Program-made: the position numbers and the translations under genes | Assembly (NCBI GenBank): GCA_017432345.1 | Contig: JAFRJI010000024.1 | Location: 1 to 64,000, forward strand | DNA length: 64,000 nucleotides | Direction of reading: 5' to 3' | From: Bacillota bacterium | GTDB lineage: Bacteria > Bacillota > Clostridia > Peptostreptococcales > Anaerovoracaceae | The notes under the pieces: model-generated | Databases searched by the model: none | The model's input: the letters and a program-made list of their open reading frames with translations, nothing else | What the model was told of the DNA's origin: nothing | Part shown: piece after piece, positions 8,673-17,180 of the stretch | How positions within the stretch are numbered: the stretch's first letter is position 1 | Layout of the letters: every line of letters starts with the position of its first letter

Positions 8673-9068
8673 CTACTCAAACGTCAGCGCATTGTGCGGA
8701 CATGTCTTGACACAGTTCGGGTCGCCTTCGCACGTGTCGCAGATATACGCCATCTTATCGCGGATCCGGACGACTTTCTTCGGACACTTCTTCGCGCAGA
8801 GGCCGCAGCCCTTGCACTTCTCCGGATCTACGTGGATCCATCCCTTGTCCATGTCGATCGCATCGAACGGGCATGCCTTCATGCACATGCCGCACAGGAT
8901 GCAGAAGTCATCTTTGTACTTCAATGATCCGTCTTCATAATATGTCTCGATCGCCAATCTTGCCTTGGATGGGATGTATTCCCCTTCCTTGTAGGCAGAG
9001 CAGACCTGAGCACACAGCTGGCACCCGATACAAAGTGCCTTGTTGAATTTCAAACGTTTCGTTGCCAT
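8673..9068 (-). CDS. Ferredoxin-like protein with four [4Fe-4S] motifs, AOR partner
   Basis: The 131-residue protein carries four Cys motifs: CIGCQLCAQVC from residue 13, CILCGMCMKACP, CKGCGLCAKKCP and CDTCEGDPNCVKTCP. Each is suited to a [4Fe-4S] cluster. It has no signal peptide and is the first gene after the riboswitch-like leader, 15 nt before aor. It most likely wires AOR to ferredoxin or another electron acceptor, as small polyferredoxin subunits do in AOR complexes. The start is supported by GAGGAG seven bases before ATG. Confidence 0.94.
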   Translation of the reverse strand: MATKRLKFNKALCIGCQLCAQVCSAYKEGEYIPSKARLAIETYYEDGSLKYKDDFCILCGMCMKACPFDAIDMDKGWIHVDPEKCKGCGLCAKKCPKKVVRIRDKMAYICDTCEGDPNCVKTCPHNALTFE

Positions 9069-9118
9069 AGTTAGTACTCCTCACTATACTTTTGAATTCT
9101 GTTTGCCAGTTGCCGGAA

Positions 9119-9155
9119 TAAAAAAAGCAAAGGCAAACCTAACGGTCTCCTTTGC
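9119..9155 (-). terminator. Intrinsic terminator of the AOR leader, overlapping the aptamer
   Basis: On the minus strand GCAAAGG (9149-9155) pairs with CCTTTGC (9127-9133), followed by seven U residues (9120-9126). The 5' arm is also part of the conserved 3' end of the aptamer (GCGCAAAGGAG). Aptamer folding and terminator formation should therefore exclude each other, which predicts that ligand binding allows read-through. Confidence 0.8.
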
Positions 9156-9233
9156 GCACTGGCGGGCACCAGGATCACTCCTGATACCTATCGCTCTAAC
9201 CGGCACACCGCGTGTGTCGAGAAAGAGTCGGAG
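9147..9233 (-). promoter_or_regulatory. Riboswitch aptamer, probably Moco/Tuco type, controlling the AOR operon
   Basis: The leader shares ordered blocks with the leader at 27204-27287: CTCCGAC, GACACACG, GTTAG, CAGGAG[T/C]GATCC and a terminal AAGGAG. The outer stem pairs CTCC with GGAG. The next stem covaries (CTCT/AGAG here, CCCT/AGGG in the other copy). A hairpin CAGGA-GTGA-TCCTG has a GNRA loop, GTGA here and GCGA there. Both copies precede Mo/W pterin enzyme genes, so I assign the molybdenum/tungsten cofactor class by context and by memory of its features; no database match was run. Confidence 0.75.
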
Positions 9234-9243
9234 TCTTTACTAC

Positions 9244-9273
9244 ATTATAGAGTATTCCCGGCTCAATAGCAAA
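9244..9273 (-). promoter_or_regulatory. Promoter of the AOR operon
   Basis: On the minus strand a perfect TATAAT (9244-9249) lies 18 nt after a weak -35 TTTGCT (9268-9273). The predicted start is just upstream of the riboswitch aptamer, and the promoter is immediately downstream of the stop of the oxidoreductase gene at 9301. Confidence 0.6.
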
Positions 9274-9300
9274 GGGTTTTTCAGCAAACCGCGGGAAAAA

Positions 9301-10593
9301 TCAACGCTTTCTGAACGGTGTCGCCGGCTTAAAATTGACATCGTGGCTCGATTTCCAGTTCTGGATGATCTCACGCACTTCCTGCTCGCCCAGTTTCTTT
9401 TCGTACGCCGCCATCATTTCCGGTGCCAGTTCCGGTGTGTTGATCAGCAAAATGCCGGCTATGACTCCGTCCTGCAGGGAAATGCGGATGTACCGTTCTC
9501 TCTGATAATCAAAGATCTCCACGTCCCCGTGCCGGATGTACACGCCATCCGTTCCGGCGCCGGAACTGTCGGCCATCGTGAATATCTCGGTATCGTAGCC
9601 CGTGAACACATGCTCCGGGATCACCGGATGATAGGCGGCCGTGCCGCCTGCAGCATTCGTTCCTGCCACGCGGCCCATTTCCCGGGCCTCATCCCAGATC
9701 GCGTCATTCCGCCCGTGAAGCGCCGCCGCATCTCCGGCAGCGAAAACACACGGATCGTTGGTCCGCATCTCTTCGTCGACGGCGATCCACTGGCCGTTCG
9801 TTCCGCTCATCGCAAGGCCTGCCTGCTTTCCGAGCTCGCTGTTCGGCGTCACGCCTGTCGAAAGGATCACCAGATCGGCCGGAACGCGATGCTGTTCGGT
9901 TCCTTCGCCTTCTTCTTTCTGCTGCAAAAATCTGACCCAGCCGTCCCCGATCTCCTGCACCTGCGCATTCAACCAGACGTCCGTTCCCATACGCTCGATC
10001 CGTTTCTTCATGAGATTGCCGGCGGATTGATCGATCTGTCCGAACGCGACCCGCGGCTTCTGTTCGATGATCGCGACGTGGATCTTTTCCTCCTGCAAAG
10101 CCCATGCATCTTCCAGTCCCAGCATGCCTCCGCCGATGACGACGGCGTTTTTCGCGTTTTTCATGGCGGCACGGATATTGCGCATGTCTTCTCTGGTGCG
10201 GACGGTAAACACATTGGCTCGGTCAGCTCCCGGGATCGGCGGTATGGTCACCCTCGCTCCGAGGGTGTAGATCAGTTTCCCATAGGTCACCGCGATCCCA
10301 TCGGACAGTTTGATTTCTTTGGCTGCCCGGTCGATTGAATCTGCCGTCACACCCAGCTTCAGATCGACACCGGCCTGCTCTGCCCAGTTCTGCTGCTTGT
10401 CAAAAAGCCGCGCGCCGGAACCGTCCATTGCGAAGTCCTTGATGAGCATCGGGCGGTTGAAGCACAGTTCGTCTTCCGCTGAGACCATGAGGATCTCTGC
10501 ATTCCAGTCCTGCTGCTTGATGGCTTCCGCCGCAGCCATGCCCGCAATGCCGCTCCCCAATATGATATATGGCCATGTTGTTTTTTCTATCAT
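9301..10593 (-). CDS. FAD/NAD(P)-dependent pyridine nucleotide-disulfide oxidoreductase
   Basis: The 430-residue protein has the FAD dinucleotide motif ILGSGIAGMAAAEA near 11-24, an NAD(P) motif VIGGGMLGLEDAWAL near 150-164 and the second FAD motif VFAAGDAAA near 295. The layout matches rubredoxin-reductase and NADH:acceptor oxidoreductase types, with no redox-active CxxxxC. It is the last gene of a three-gene unit with the SUOX-like lipoprotein and apbE. It could feed reducing equivalents to a membrane quinone or flavoprotein chain, in the position NDH-2 has in flavin-based extracellular electron transfer loci. That role is inference; the family is clear. Confidence 0.88.
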   Translation of the reverse strand: MIEKTTWPYIILGSGIAGMAAAEAIKQQDWNAEILMVSAEDELCFNRPMLIKDFAMDGSGARLFDKQQNWAEQAGVDLKLGVTADSIDRAAKEIKLSDGIAVTYGKLIYTLGARVTIPPIPGADRANVFTVRTREDMRNIRAAMKNAKNAVVIGGGMLGLEDAWALQEEKIHVAIIEQKPRVAFGQIDQSAGNLMKKRIERMGTDVWLNAQVQEIGDGWVRFLQQKEEGEGTEQHRVPADLVILSTGVTPNSELGKQAGLAMSGTNGQWIAVDEEMRTNDPCVFAAGDAAALHGRNDAIWDEAREMGRVAGTNAAGGTAAYHPVIPEHVFTGYDTEIFTMADSSGAGTDGVYIRHGDVEIFDYQRERYIRISLQDGVIAGILLINTPELAPEMMAAYEKKLGEQEVREIIQNWKSSHDVNFKPATPFRKR

Positions 10594-10639
10594 TGTATTA
10601 AATTCCTATCGTTATCGTTGTTTTATTTCTTTACGGTTA

Positions 10640-11128
10640 CTATTTTAATTCGATCTTGATATGGTCAAGCAGCCGGATCCAATAGGCGGAATCGGACTGC
10701 GGGATGATGATCCTGCACGGTGCGTCTTCCTCGTTCAGCGGTTCCCCATCGATGCCAAAGGCCAGGATCACATCGTGCTCCGCCAGATAATCTCCCTTCA
10801 GCGAGTAGGTGTAATCATCCTTCCCGTGGAAGGTGATCTTCTTCACATCGCCGATGTCGACGCCATGCGCCGCAAGCACCGTTTCCAGCGTCGGTCCGGT
10901 CGCTCTGACCTCGCCGATTTTGTCGCTGGTGCTCTCCGTTTTTACCGTGATGCAGTCCATCTCTTTGAGATCCGTGATCGTAACGATGACATCGTCCTTC
11001 GCGATGCCTTCTATGGCGATCTCACTGTCCGCGTACCCGCTGATATCGATATTATCCGTGCCGCAGCCGGTTGTCAAGATGAGGCTCATCGCCAGCAATG
11101 CGACGAGCGCGATCATTCTTACCTTCAT
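10640..11128 (-). CDS. Lipoprotein with a single SUOX-like (oxidoreductase molybdopterin-binding) domain
   Basis: The 162-residue protein has a lipoprotein signal ending LILTTGC. The rest reads as one domain of the sulfite-oxidase molybdopterin-binding fold: VTITDLKEMDC, GPTLETVLAAHGV, ITFHGKDDYTYSLKGDYL, VILAFGIDGEPL and CRIIIPQ. The pattern of a DLK/DLE helix, a xLxxLL segment, a DGY-like strand and an LAY/LAF-xxG segment recurs in several proteins of this window. One Cys (MDCITVK) lies near the place where sulfite oxidases carry their Mo-ligating Cys, but true cofactor binding is unproven. It sits between apbE and the oxidoreductase. Confidence 0.75.
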   Translation of the reverse strand: MKVRMIALVALLAMSLILTTGCGTDNIDISGYADSEIAIEGIAKDDVIVTITDLKEMDCITVKTESTSDKIGEVRATGPTLETVLAAHGVDIGDVKKITFHGKDDYTYSLKGDYLAEHDVILAFGIDGEPLNEEDAPCRIIIPQSDSAYWIRLLDHIKIELK

Positions 11129-11155
11129 GTGTTTCCCTCTATGCCTTCGTATTAT

Positions 11156-12202
11156 TTACTGGACCGGATTCAGCGTGATCCCGTCCGTCATGGAGATTGA
11201 ATCGTCCTTATCGATGAAAATGGCTTCAATGTGCCGTTCCGGGTACTTCTTCTGCATCTTCGCCACTAGTTTCTTCGCGCCGTCCAGACCCGCCATCAGA
11301 CAAGACGTTGACAATCCATCGCAAAAACACGAATTGCCGATGCTCGCCACGATGGTGACGGACTCCAGATCGGTATCCACCGGATACCCTGTTCGCGGAT
11401 CCAGAATGTGATGGTACAGGATGTCGTCCTGTTCAAAGTTCCGTTCATAGATCCCGGAGGTGACCACGGTCTGATCGCTCACGGAGACAGAGCCGACGAT
11501 CTCGGTCCGGTCCGAATACGGACGTTCGATGCCGATCACGAACGGTTCCCCTTCTTCCTTGGTCCCGATGGCGACCACATTCCCTCCGAGATTCACGATC
11601 GCGCTGCCTACGCCCTGTTGCTTCAGATAATCCGCGGTTTTATCCGCCACAAAGCCCTTTGCGATTCCGCCGAGATCCAGTTCCGCATCCGGATTCTTCA
11701 TGGTGATCTCGTTGCCGTGGACGGAGACGTCCTTGTAATTCACGGTGGCAACAGCGTCCGCCAGTTCCTCCTCAGATGGTACTTCAGGATCCGCGCTCTT
11801 GAAATCCCAGAGCGCCGTGACCCGGCCGATGGAAATATCGAAGTCGCCGCCGGAGTACGCGCCCGCTTCCAGTCCGGCCGCGATCGCTTCAGCGACCGAC
11901 GAGTCCACGATTACCATATCGCCGGAAGCCCGGTTGACGCGGTCCACATCGCTGCCCTGAACAGTCCGGCTCATCAGCGCGTCGTATCTCTCGATCTCTT
12001 CGAAAGCGCCGGTGATGATCTCTTCCGCTTGTGACTGCCTCATCCCGTAAACGGTAATGTCGCACTGGGTATCCAGATACACGTCGGAACCGGAAACGGG
12101 TTCTTTATCGCCGCAGCCGGCCTGTGGTATAATGAAGGCCAGAAGTACCAGCCCCAAAAGCAGTTTTTCTAAACGACGTTGTGTCGTATTTTTCATGCGC
12201 AT
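11156..12202 (-). CDS. apbE: ApbE-family FAD:protein FMN transferase, lipoprotein
   Basis: The 348-residue protein starts at ATG 12202, preceded by AGGAG. A lipoprotein signal ends in FIIPQAGC. ApbE signatures are present: SRTVQGSDVDRVN, LDLGGIAKGFVADK, NLGGNVVAIG and HHILDPRTGYPV with the flavin and metal site residues. ApbE uses FAD to attach FMN covalently to a Ser or Thr in D-x-x-[S/T]-G-A-T motifs of extracytosolic proteins. A matching DAITGATLT occurs in the 1900-residue surface protein of this window. The start almost abuts the divergent NusG-II gene, 10 nt away. Confidence 0.95.
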   Translation of the reverse strand: MRMKNTTQRRLEKLLLGLVLLAFIIPQAGCGDKEPVSGSDVYLDTQCDITVYGMRQSQAEEIITGAFEEIERYDALMSRTVQGSDVDRVNRASGDMVIVDSSVAEAIAAGLEAGAYSGGDFDISIGRVTALWDFKSADPEVPSEEELADAVATVNYKDVSVHGNEITMKNPDAELDLGGIAKGFVADKTADYLKQQGVGSAIVNLGGNVVAIGTKEEGEPFVIGIERPYSDRTEIVGSVSVSDQTVVTSGIYERNFEQDDILYHHILDPRTGYPVDTDLESVTIVASIGNSCFCDGLSTSCLMAGLDGAKKLVAKMQKKYPERHIEAIFIDKDDSISMTDGITLNPVQ

Positions 12203-12212
12203 GAGTTCTCCT

Positions 12213-12575
12213 ATGATCAAAAAAGCAGATATCGTTCTGACCGCTGTCCTGATCACGGTCGGTTTGTTGCTGAGCTTTTTTCTGTCCTTTCATGACAGCA
12301 CAGGGGACGAGCTTCGCATAACCGCGGACGGGCAGTTGTTCGGAACGTATTCTTTATATGAAGATCAGACCATTGATATCCACAAGGGGACGCACACGAA
12401 CCGCGTCATCATTCAGGATGGCGAAGTCCGCATGGAAAGCGCCAGCTGCAACGGGCAGGATTGTGTCCGCCAGCACCCGGTCAGCAAGTCCGGTGAGACC
12501 ATCGTCTGCCTGCCGAACCGCGTGGTGCTCGAAATAACGGGAGGTGAAAAGGCCTATGACGCCATCTCGAAATAA
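12213..12575 (+). CDS. NusG domain II protein, EetA-like
   Basis: The 120-residue protein has an N-terminal membrane anchor (IVLTAVLITVGLLLSFFL) and an extracytosolic NusG-II type domain with ASCNGQDCVRQHPV and TIVCLPNRVVLEI. By family knowledge such proteins pair with a Gx transporter as EetA-EetB in flavin-based extracellular electron transfer, or occur beside Rnf and FMN-bind genes. There is no clear ribosome binding site before ATG 12213; an in-frame ATG at 12201 overlaps the divergent apbE start. It overlaps the next gene by 20 nt. Confidence 0.85.
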   Translation: MIKKADIVLTAVLITVGLLLSFFLSFHDSTGDELRITADGQLFGTYSLYEDQTIDIHKGTHTNRVIIQDGEVRMESASCNGQDCVRQHPVSKSGETIVCLPNRVVLEITGGEKAYDAISK

Positions 12576-13065
12576 GCCTGCCATCGCCGTCTGCGCCCTG
12601 CTGGCTGCTCTCGCGCTGATCTTCTCCTATATCGAAGTGCTCATCCCTGCCTTCACCAGTATACCTGGCATCAAACTGGGGATCGCCAACATCGTGATCC
12701 TCATCGCCCTGTATTACCTGGACGGACGGTATGCGCTCCTCATCAATCTGGTCCGGATCTTTCTCGCCGGGCTGCTTTTCAGCGGCGTTTTCGGGATCCT
12801 CTATTCGCTGGCCGGCGCCCTTCTCAGTCTGGGCACGATGGTCCTGCTCAAGCGGACCGGCCGCTTCTCCGTTACGGGCGTTTCGATCGCCGGCGGTGTG
12901 ATGCACAATTTCGGTCAGATCCTGGTGGCGTCCGTGGTCGTCGGAACCATCAAGGTCTTCGCGTACTTCCCGGTGCTGATTCTGTCCGGCGTTGTCTGCG
13001 GTGCTGTGATCGGCATCCTGGCGCAGCTTATTCTTCTTCGATTACGTAATACTTCCCTGTCTTAG
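12556..13065 (+). CDS. Gx transporter family membrane protein, EetB-like
   Basis: About five to six hydrophobic segments fill this 169-residue protein. IPGIKLGIANIVILIAL and VGTIKVFAYFPVLILSGVV are typical of the family also called heptaprenyl diphosphate synthase component I. A GGGAGG box lies 11 nt before ATG 12556; a GTG at 12544 is an alternative start. Paired with the NusG-II gene it resembles EetB, thought to help pass electrons across the membrane to extracytosolic flavoproteins. Its 3' end overlaps the convergent DUF2149 gene by 38 nt. Confidence 0.85.
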   Translation: MTPSRNKPAIAVCALLAALALIFSYIEVLIPAFTSIPGIKLGIANIVILIALYYLDGRYALLINLVRIFLAGLLFSGVFGILYSLAGALLSLGTMVLLKRTGRFSVTGVSIAGGVMHNFGQILVASVVVGTIKVFAYFPVLILSGVVCGAVIGILAQLILLRLRNTSLS

Positions 13066-13345
13066 GGTCCTTATATACTTTCCCCATCTCCTCGAGGTCC
13101 TGTTCGCCGTCGAGTTCGATGCTGGCTTCCTGGTCGATGTTCTGCACCTCGTATTTCTTGTGCTGATCGTCCTTGATCTCGCCGGTTTCGGTCACGTTCA
13201 CGTTCCAGCTCATGATCAAGGCAAGTAAAAGACCGCAGGCAAATACGAGCATGACATCCGCCATGTTCCCAACGCCTTCCATCGGGCTGAATTCTTCAAT
13301 TTTCCGGTTTCGCCTCAGCTTACCGCGCCCGTTATCGATCTTCAT
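13028..13345 (-). CDS. DUF2149 single-pass membrane protein
   Basis: The 105-residue protein starts MKIDNGRGKL, has the DUF2149 core FSPMEGVGNMADVMLVFACGL'-type segment with one transmembrane helix at about 28-50, and an acidic tail ending in a short strand (KYYVIEEE). The topology resembles ExbD/TolR: short cytoplasmic N-terminus, one helix, extracytosolic domain. DUF2149 genes are known beside ExbB/MotA-type genes, for example in methanogens. The start at 13345 has GGGAGG upstream and overlaps the ExbB-like gene by 14 nt, so the two are probably co-translated. Confidence 0.85.
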   Translation of the reverse strand: MKIDNGRGKLRRNRKIEEFSPMEGVGNMADVMLVFACGLLLALIMSWNVNVTETGEIKDDQHKKYEVQNIDQEASIELDGEQDLEEMGKVYKDPKTGKYYVIEEE

Positions 13346-14033
13346 GCTTTTTGTAAGCCTCCCATTCTCCCTGTTTCTGCTCCTGCATCTTCCGGTACGC
13401 CTGGGTGCGTTCCCGGTTCTGTTCATTCAGGATCGTTTCCATCACGGTCTCCAGACCGACCATGTACTGTTCGTACCAGCCTTTGCGGATACCGGAAATG
13501 ACGAACGCCACCGCGGCGCTGACGAGGCCGGCGATCGTGGTATCAAACGCGATCAGCAGCGAATCCGACAGTGTTTTCGTGTCGCCCTGTCCCAGCGCGA
13601 TCAATCCCGGGCCGAGTGGGATCAAAGTGCCCATCAGGCCGAACATCGGCGCGACGCGGGCGATCAGGTCCGTCACTCTCGTGATTTTCGTATAGCGACT
13701 TTCCTCATCGGAAATCAGCTGGCGTGCCAGCGCTTCACGCGTATCATCCGGATAAACGACTCGCTTGATCAGTTCCTGGCAGGCCGCCTTCTGGCGTTTC
13801 AGCAGCCCGCTCTCAGCGATGACCTGCTCCTGTTCGGACATATTCTTTCCCTGCAATTCGTCCACCAGTTCCGGGATGTTGACCTTCAGCGCCCTCCGTT
13901 CCGTGAACAGCTCCGCGAAGAAACTGCCTAAAATCAGAATCATCACCAGGATCAGCAAAAGCAATATGATGATCGTCGGGATCTGCAATGTACTGCAGAC
14001 TACTCTCAGTATGTCTTTGACCGCTTCAAACAT
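13332..14033 (-). CDS. MotA/TolQ/ExbB-type proton channel family protein
   Basis: The 233-residue protein has three hydrophobic segments. The first lies at about 18-43; the conserved pair is at about 136-162 (ARVAPMFGLMGTLIPLGPGL) and about 170-195 (LLIAFDTTIAGLVSAAVAFV). The small-residue-rich APxxGLxGTxxP-type helix is the family hallmark. Such proteins form proton-driven motors with ExbD/TolR-like partners, here the DUF2149 protein. Finding this pair with a surface protein and an ABC importer in an apparently single-membrane organism is unusual. It begins 7 nt after the SUOX/Big2 gene. Confidence 0.9.
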   Translation of the reverse strand: MFEAVKDILRVVCSTLQIPTIIILLLLILVMILILGSFFAELFTERRALKVNIPELVDELQGKNMSEQEQVIAESGLLKRQKAACQELIKRVVYPDDTREALARQLISDEESRYTKITRVTDLIARVAPMFGLMGTLIPLGPGLIALGQGDTKTLSDSLLIAFDTTIAGLVSAAVAFVISGIRKGWYEQYMVGLETVMETILNEQNRERTQAYRKMQEQKQGEWEAYKKHEDR

Positions 14034-14040
14034 GGTTCAA

Positions 14041-15351
14041 TCAAACCTCCTTATGGAACTTCCATATTCTTAACGCCAGGCCCACCCCGAACGCATCCAC
14101 TCCGATGAGTGCTGCCGAAAGGGCCGCTGCGAAACTGTATTCTTCATTTTTGCCGAGCGCCTGCGCATCGGTCGCCATCTGCTCTCTCGCGAGATTGTTC
14201 ATGTCGACTTCCGGCACGATCTCATCGCCCAGCGTGATCTCCTTGACGAGGATCACTTTCGTTGATGGTTTCTCCGCTTCCACCGCCGTATTCGAATCGT
14301 TGCCGGCAGGCGGCTTGCCGCCTGTGGTGGCTTCTGTCTGCTGCGCCTCCTGCGTCGGCTTGGTCTCCTTCTCGATGCCGTTGATCACGATCGAGGCGGA
14401 GGTACCGTCCGGCGCTGTGGCGGTGATGGTGACCTTGCCCTTTTTCTTTACCGTGACCACTCCGTTCTCATCCACCGTCGCGATGCTTTCATCGCTGCTG
14501 GACCACTGCAGATTGGATACGTCGAAATCCTCGCTGTCCGCGAACAGCTCATCCCCGATGATGGAGGCAGATATCTTTTTCTTGCTACCGACCTTGATGT
14601 CCTTGCTGTCGATGCTGAGCTGGATGCCTTCGATCGGCGAACCGTACAGCGTGACATCGACACCCTTGACACTGTGCGCCGACATCTTGGAGGAGACGTC
14701 TCCGCCGTCATACCCCGGGCGCGTCTGCTGGTTCTCGGTGAGCTTGGTCTGTCCCAGACAGAACCGGTAGCCTTCTACGCTCAGCGGCAGCGTGAACGCG
14801 TTCGCGTCATCGGATTTACTGCTCCCATATCGGACCGCCATGACCGACGGCACGATATTGTAATCCTGCAAAGCCCCTTTGAGCGGAATGATCGTCCCGT
14901 TCTCGCCCCTCTCGTAGTTGGAGGCGAGGTATGGGTAGAAATACCGCGTTTTCGTTATGTGCGTCGCCACATCGAAATTGCCGGTGTAGTTGTCTGTCAC
15001 GCGGAACGTGAACGACATGATCGAACCGATGTCGATTCCTGACATCTCCAGCAAAGTTCCCATCGGCACGCCGATGGCGGATGTAGTCATGATCGTCCCG
15101 ACGTTGGTCACGTTCGTGAAATAGAACTGGTCGGACATCGACTCCAGTTCTTCCCGGCTGTAAACGGCCTTGACCCGGCTGTCCAGCTTGTCGCCGCGTT
15201 CGCCGAAGTACTGGACGCGCACCTCAAAATCGCCGTCGGCCGCGTACGCCACGGCGGGAATGAGCAAAGCGCACTGGAGCAGCATGATGAAACATGCGCA
15301 TATCAGCGCCAGTGTTTTTTTGTACTTTCTCCCATTCTTTCCGTTCATCAA
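14041..15351 (-). CDS. Membrane-anchored surface protein with SUOX-like and Big2 Ig-like domains
   Basis: The 436-residue protein has a signal peptide (LICACFIMLLQCALLIPAVAYA). A SUOX-like domain occupies about 40-225 (SREELESM, VPMGTLLEMSGIDIGSIMSFTFRVTD'-type strands, VPSVMAVRYGS). A bacterial Ig-like Big2 domain lies at about 240-325 (LQWSSSDESIATVDENGVVT and VTITATAPDG). A Pro/Thr/Gln-rich linker follows, then a C-terminal transmembrane helix with RIWKFHKEV facing the cytoplasm. The start overlaps the stop of the ABC substrate-binding gene by ATGA, and the ExbB-like gene follows directly. It could be the extracellular receptor of the uptake locus; the ligand is unknown. Confidence 0.8.
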   Translation of the reverse strand: MMNGKNGRKYKKTLALICACFIMLLQCALLIPAVAYAADGDFEVRVQYFGERGDKLDSRVKAVYSREELESMSDQFYFTNVTNVGTIMTTSAIGVPMGTLLEMSGIDIGSIMSFTFRVTDNYTGNFDVATHITKTRYFYPYLASNYERGENGTIIPLKGALQDYNIVPSVMAVRYGSSKSDDANAFTLPLSVEGYRFCLGQTKLTENQQTRPGYDGGDVSSKMSAHSVKGVDVTLYGSPIEGIQLSIDSKDIKVGSKKKISASIIGDELFADSEDFDVSNLQWSSSDESIATVDENGVVTVKKKGKVTITATAPDGTSASIVINGIEKETKPTQEAQQTEATTGGKPPAGNDSNTAVEAEKPSTKVILVKEITLGDEIVPEVDMNNLAREQMATDAQALGKNEEYSFAAALSAALIGVDAFGVGLALRIWKFHKEV

Positions 15352-16412
15352 TAGCCAAGCTCGTTTCGATCAAACACCCTGCCATACGATAATTGGTAGA
15401 ATTCATCGACGTCGCGGGCCAACTTCTCCTCACTGACCAGATCCGGGTACATGACGTGGATCATGTATTCGGTGCCCAGCGCGCTGACGATGCCCGGGAA
15501 TTCCCAGAAATCCCGCTTTGCCGGCATGACCTGCACATGCCCGTCTTCGACCGCGTGGATCTTTGCCCACGCCTTGTCAGAATAGAGGTCGTCCGCGTCA
15601 TACACGGCGCTCTCGCTGCCCGTGATGAAAATGTATTCCGGATTCCACTGGAAGATCTGCTCGGTCCCGGCGGTCGGCCACAGCTCCGTCGCTTTCAGGT
15701 CCGCCGCGCAGTTGATGGCGCCGGCCCGCTGGAGCATACCGCCCTGCAGCATCGTTCCGTCTGCCACCTTGCCGATTGACGTTCCCATGACGATGGCGGT
15801 CTTTCTATCTTTCTCCGGGATCGTGGAAACCAGTTCTTCCGCTTCCGCGATCTTCCCGTCATAGTAAGCGATCAGTTCGGCAGCTTTCTCTTCCGCTCCG
15901 CAGACTTTGCCCATGATATCCAGCGCCGCCGTCATCTCCTCCGGCGTCTCCACATCGATCCCTACAGCCGGGATCCCGATGCTTTCGACCGCCTCCAATG
16001 TTTCTATGTCGCTGGCTTTATGGAAAAACACATCCGGTTTCAACTCCGCCAGCGCTTCGATATCGGCCACGCCCTGGCCGACCTGGGCGCAGTCCGCCAG
16101 CGATGGCTGGACTTCCTCCAGGAACGGCTCGCTCTTGCCGATGCCTTTGATCTTATCTCCTTGACCGAGACTCAGGAGAAAGCGGACCACCACGCGGTAG
16201 CAAAGCGCGATGCTTTGCGGATCCTTGGTGACCGTGACTTCCCGCCCCGCCTGATCGACAATGGTCAGTTCCGTATCCGTTTCGGAAACGACGGTGCCCG
16301 GTGGCTCGCTGCTCCCCGGATCCGCGGACCCGCCGCATCCCGCAAGGCACAAGCAGACCATGATCAGTGCCAGAATCAGTGATGTGATTTTTATAGTTCT
16401 GGAACGAGACAT
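15348..16412 (-). CDS. ABC transporter substrate-binding lipoprotein, FecB/BtuF class
   Basis: The 354-residue protein has a lipobox (CLCLAGC) and the periplasmic-binding-protein-2 architecture for metal chelates: TIVDQAGREVTV near 50, QSIALCYRV, SLADCAQVGQGVADIEALAELKPDVFF'-type core, and PGIVSALGTEYMIHVMYPDL near the end. Substrates of this class include siderophores, heme, cobalamin and, in related groups, molybdate or tungstate. The specificity is not readable. It is third in the operon permease, ATPase, binding protein. Confidence 0.92.
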   Translation of the reverse strand: MSRSRTIKITSLILALIMVCLCLAGCGGSADPGSSEPPGTVVSETDTELTIVDQAGREVTVTKDPQSIALCYRVVVRFLLSLGQGDKIKGIGKSEPFLEEVQPSLADCAQVGQGVADIEALAELKPDVFFHKASDIETLEAVESIGIPAVGIDVETPEEMTAALDIMGKVCGAEEKAAELIAYYDGKIAEAEELVSTIPEKDRKTAIVMGTSIGKVADGTMLQGGMLQRAGAINCAADLKATELWPTAGTEQIFQWNPEYIFITGSESAVYDADDLYSDKAWAKIHAVEDGHVQVMPAKRDFWEFPGIVSALGTEYMIHVMYPDLVSEEKLARDVDEFYQLSYGRVFDRNELGY

Positions 16413-17176
16413 ACGGTCCTCCCGAGTTCTTCCATGTATTTCAATTGCAAATCGATTCCATACACATCCCGCAGCAGTTCTTCCGTCAGAATATCGCTGC
16501 TGTCCCCCTGCAGGATCTTCCCGTCAAAGCGGACGATCGCCGCCTTGCCGCCGAGAAGAAGCGCATGATCCGGATTGTGCGTCGTGATGACCACCGAGAA
16601 CCCTTCTTCCGCCATCTCCCGGATCCGCCGGAGGACGCGGTGCTGATTCCCGTAATCCAAGTGTGCCGTCGGCTCATCAAAGAGAATGGCTTCCGGCTTC
16701 TGCACGATCGCCCTGGCGATGAGCAGCTGCTGCCGTTCCCCGCCGCTTAGGTTCAGATACGAGCGGTGCGCCAGGTGCGCCAGTCCCATGCTGCGCAGCA
16801 CCTCCATGCAGCTCTCTTCATCCTCCGCAGTCGGACGGCTGAACGTGCCCGTTGCCGGCGCGCGGCCCATCAGTACGAAGTCCAGCACGGTATAATCGAA
16901 CGACGGCGTGTGCATCTGCGGCACGTAACCGACCAGCGCCGCGATCTCTTTCGCCTTCATCTCCGCGAGATCTTTGCCGCACAGCGAGATCGAACCGCTG
17001 TCCGGTTTCAACAGCCCCGCCATGCAATTCAGCAGCGTCGTCTTGCCGGCGCCGTTCGGCCCCAGAATGCAAAGCACTTCGCCCCTGTTCAGGGTCAGGG
17101 ATGCACCATCCAGAACTTTGCGGTCCCCGGAAGGATATGAAAATGTAAGATCTTTGACCTGATAAATGCTGTCCAT
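16391..17176 (-). CDS. ABC transporter ATP-binding protein, FecE/BtuD class
   Basis: The 261-residue ATPase has Walker A LGPNGAGKTTLL, the Q-loop region VGYVPQMHT, the signature LSGGERQQLL, Walker B AILFDEPTAHLD and the switch TTHNPDHAL. It overlaps the substrate-binding gene by 22 nt and follows the permease gene after 4 nt, so it energises the adjacent FecCD-type permease. Confidence 0.95.
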   Translation of the reverse strand: MDSIYQVKDLTFSYPSGDRKVLDGASLTLNRGEVLCILGPNGAGKTTLLNCMAGLLKPDSGSISLCGKDLAEMKAKEIAALVGYVPQMHTPSFDYTVLDFVLMGRAPATGTFSRPTAEDEESCMEVLRSMGLAHLAHRSYLNLSGGERQQLLIARAIVQKPEAILFDEPTAHLDYGNQHRVLRRIREMAEEGFSVVITTHNPDHALLLGGKAAIVRFDGKILQGDSSDILTEELLRDVYGIDLQLKYMEELGRTVCLVPEL

Positions 17177-17180
17177 CGTC

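Noticed and set aside
9119..9233. Cobalamin riboswitch for the AOR leader
   Set aside because: CCCGCCAGTG and GGAGACC resemble B12-box pieces, but the second copy lacks them while keeping the CTCC/GGAG-closed fold, and both genes use pterin cofactor.
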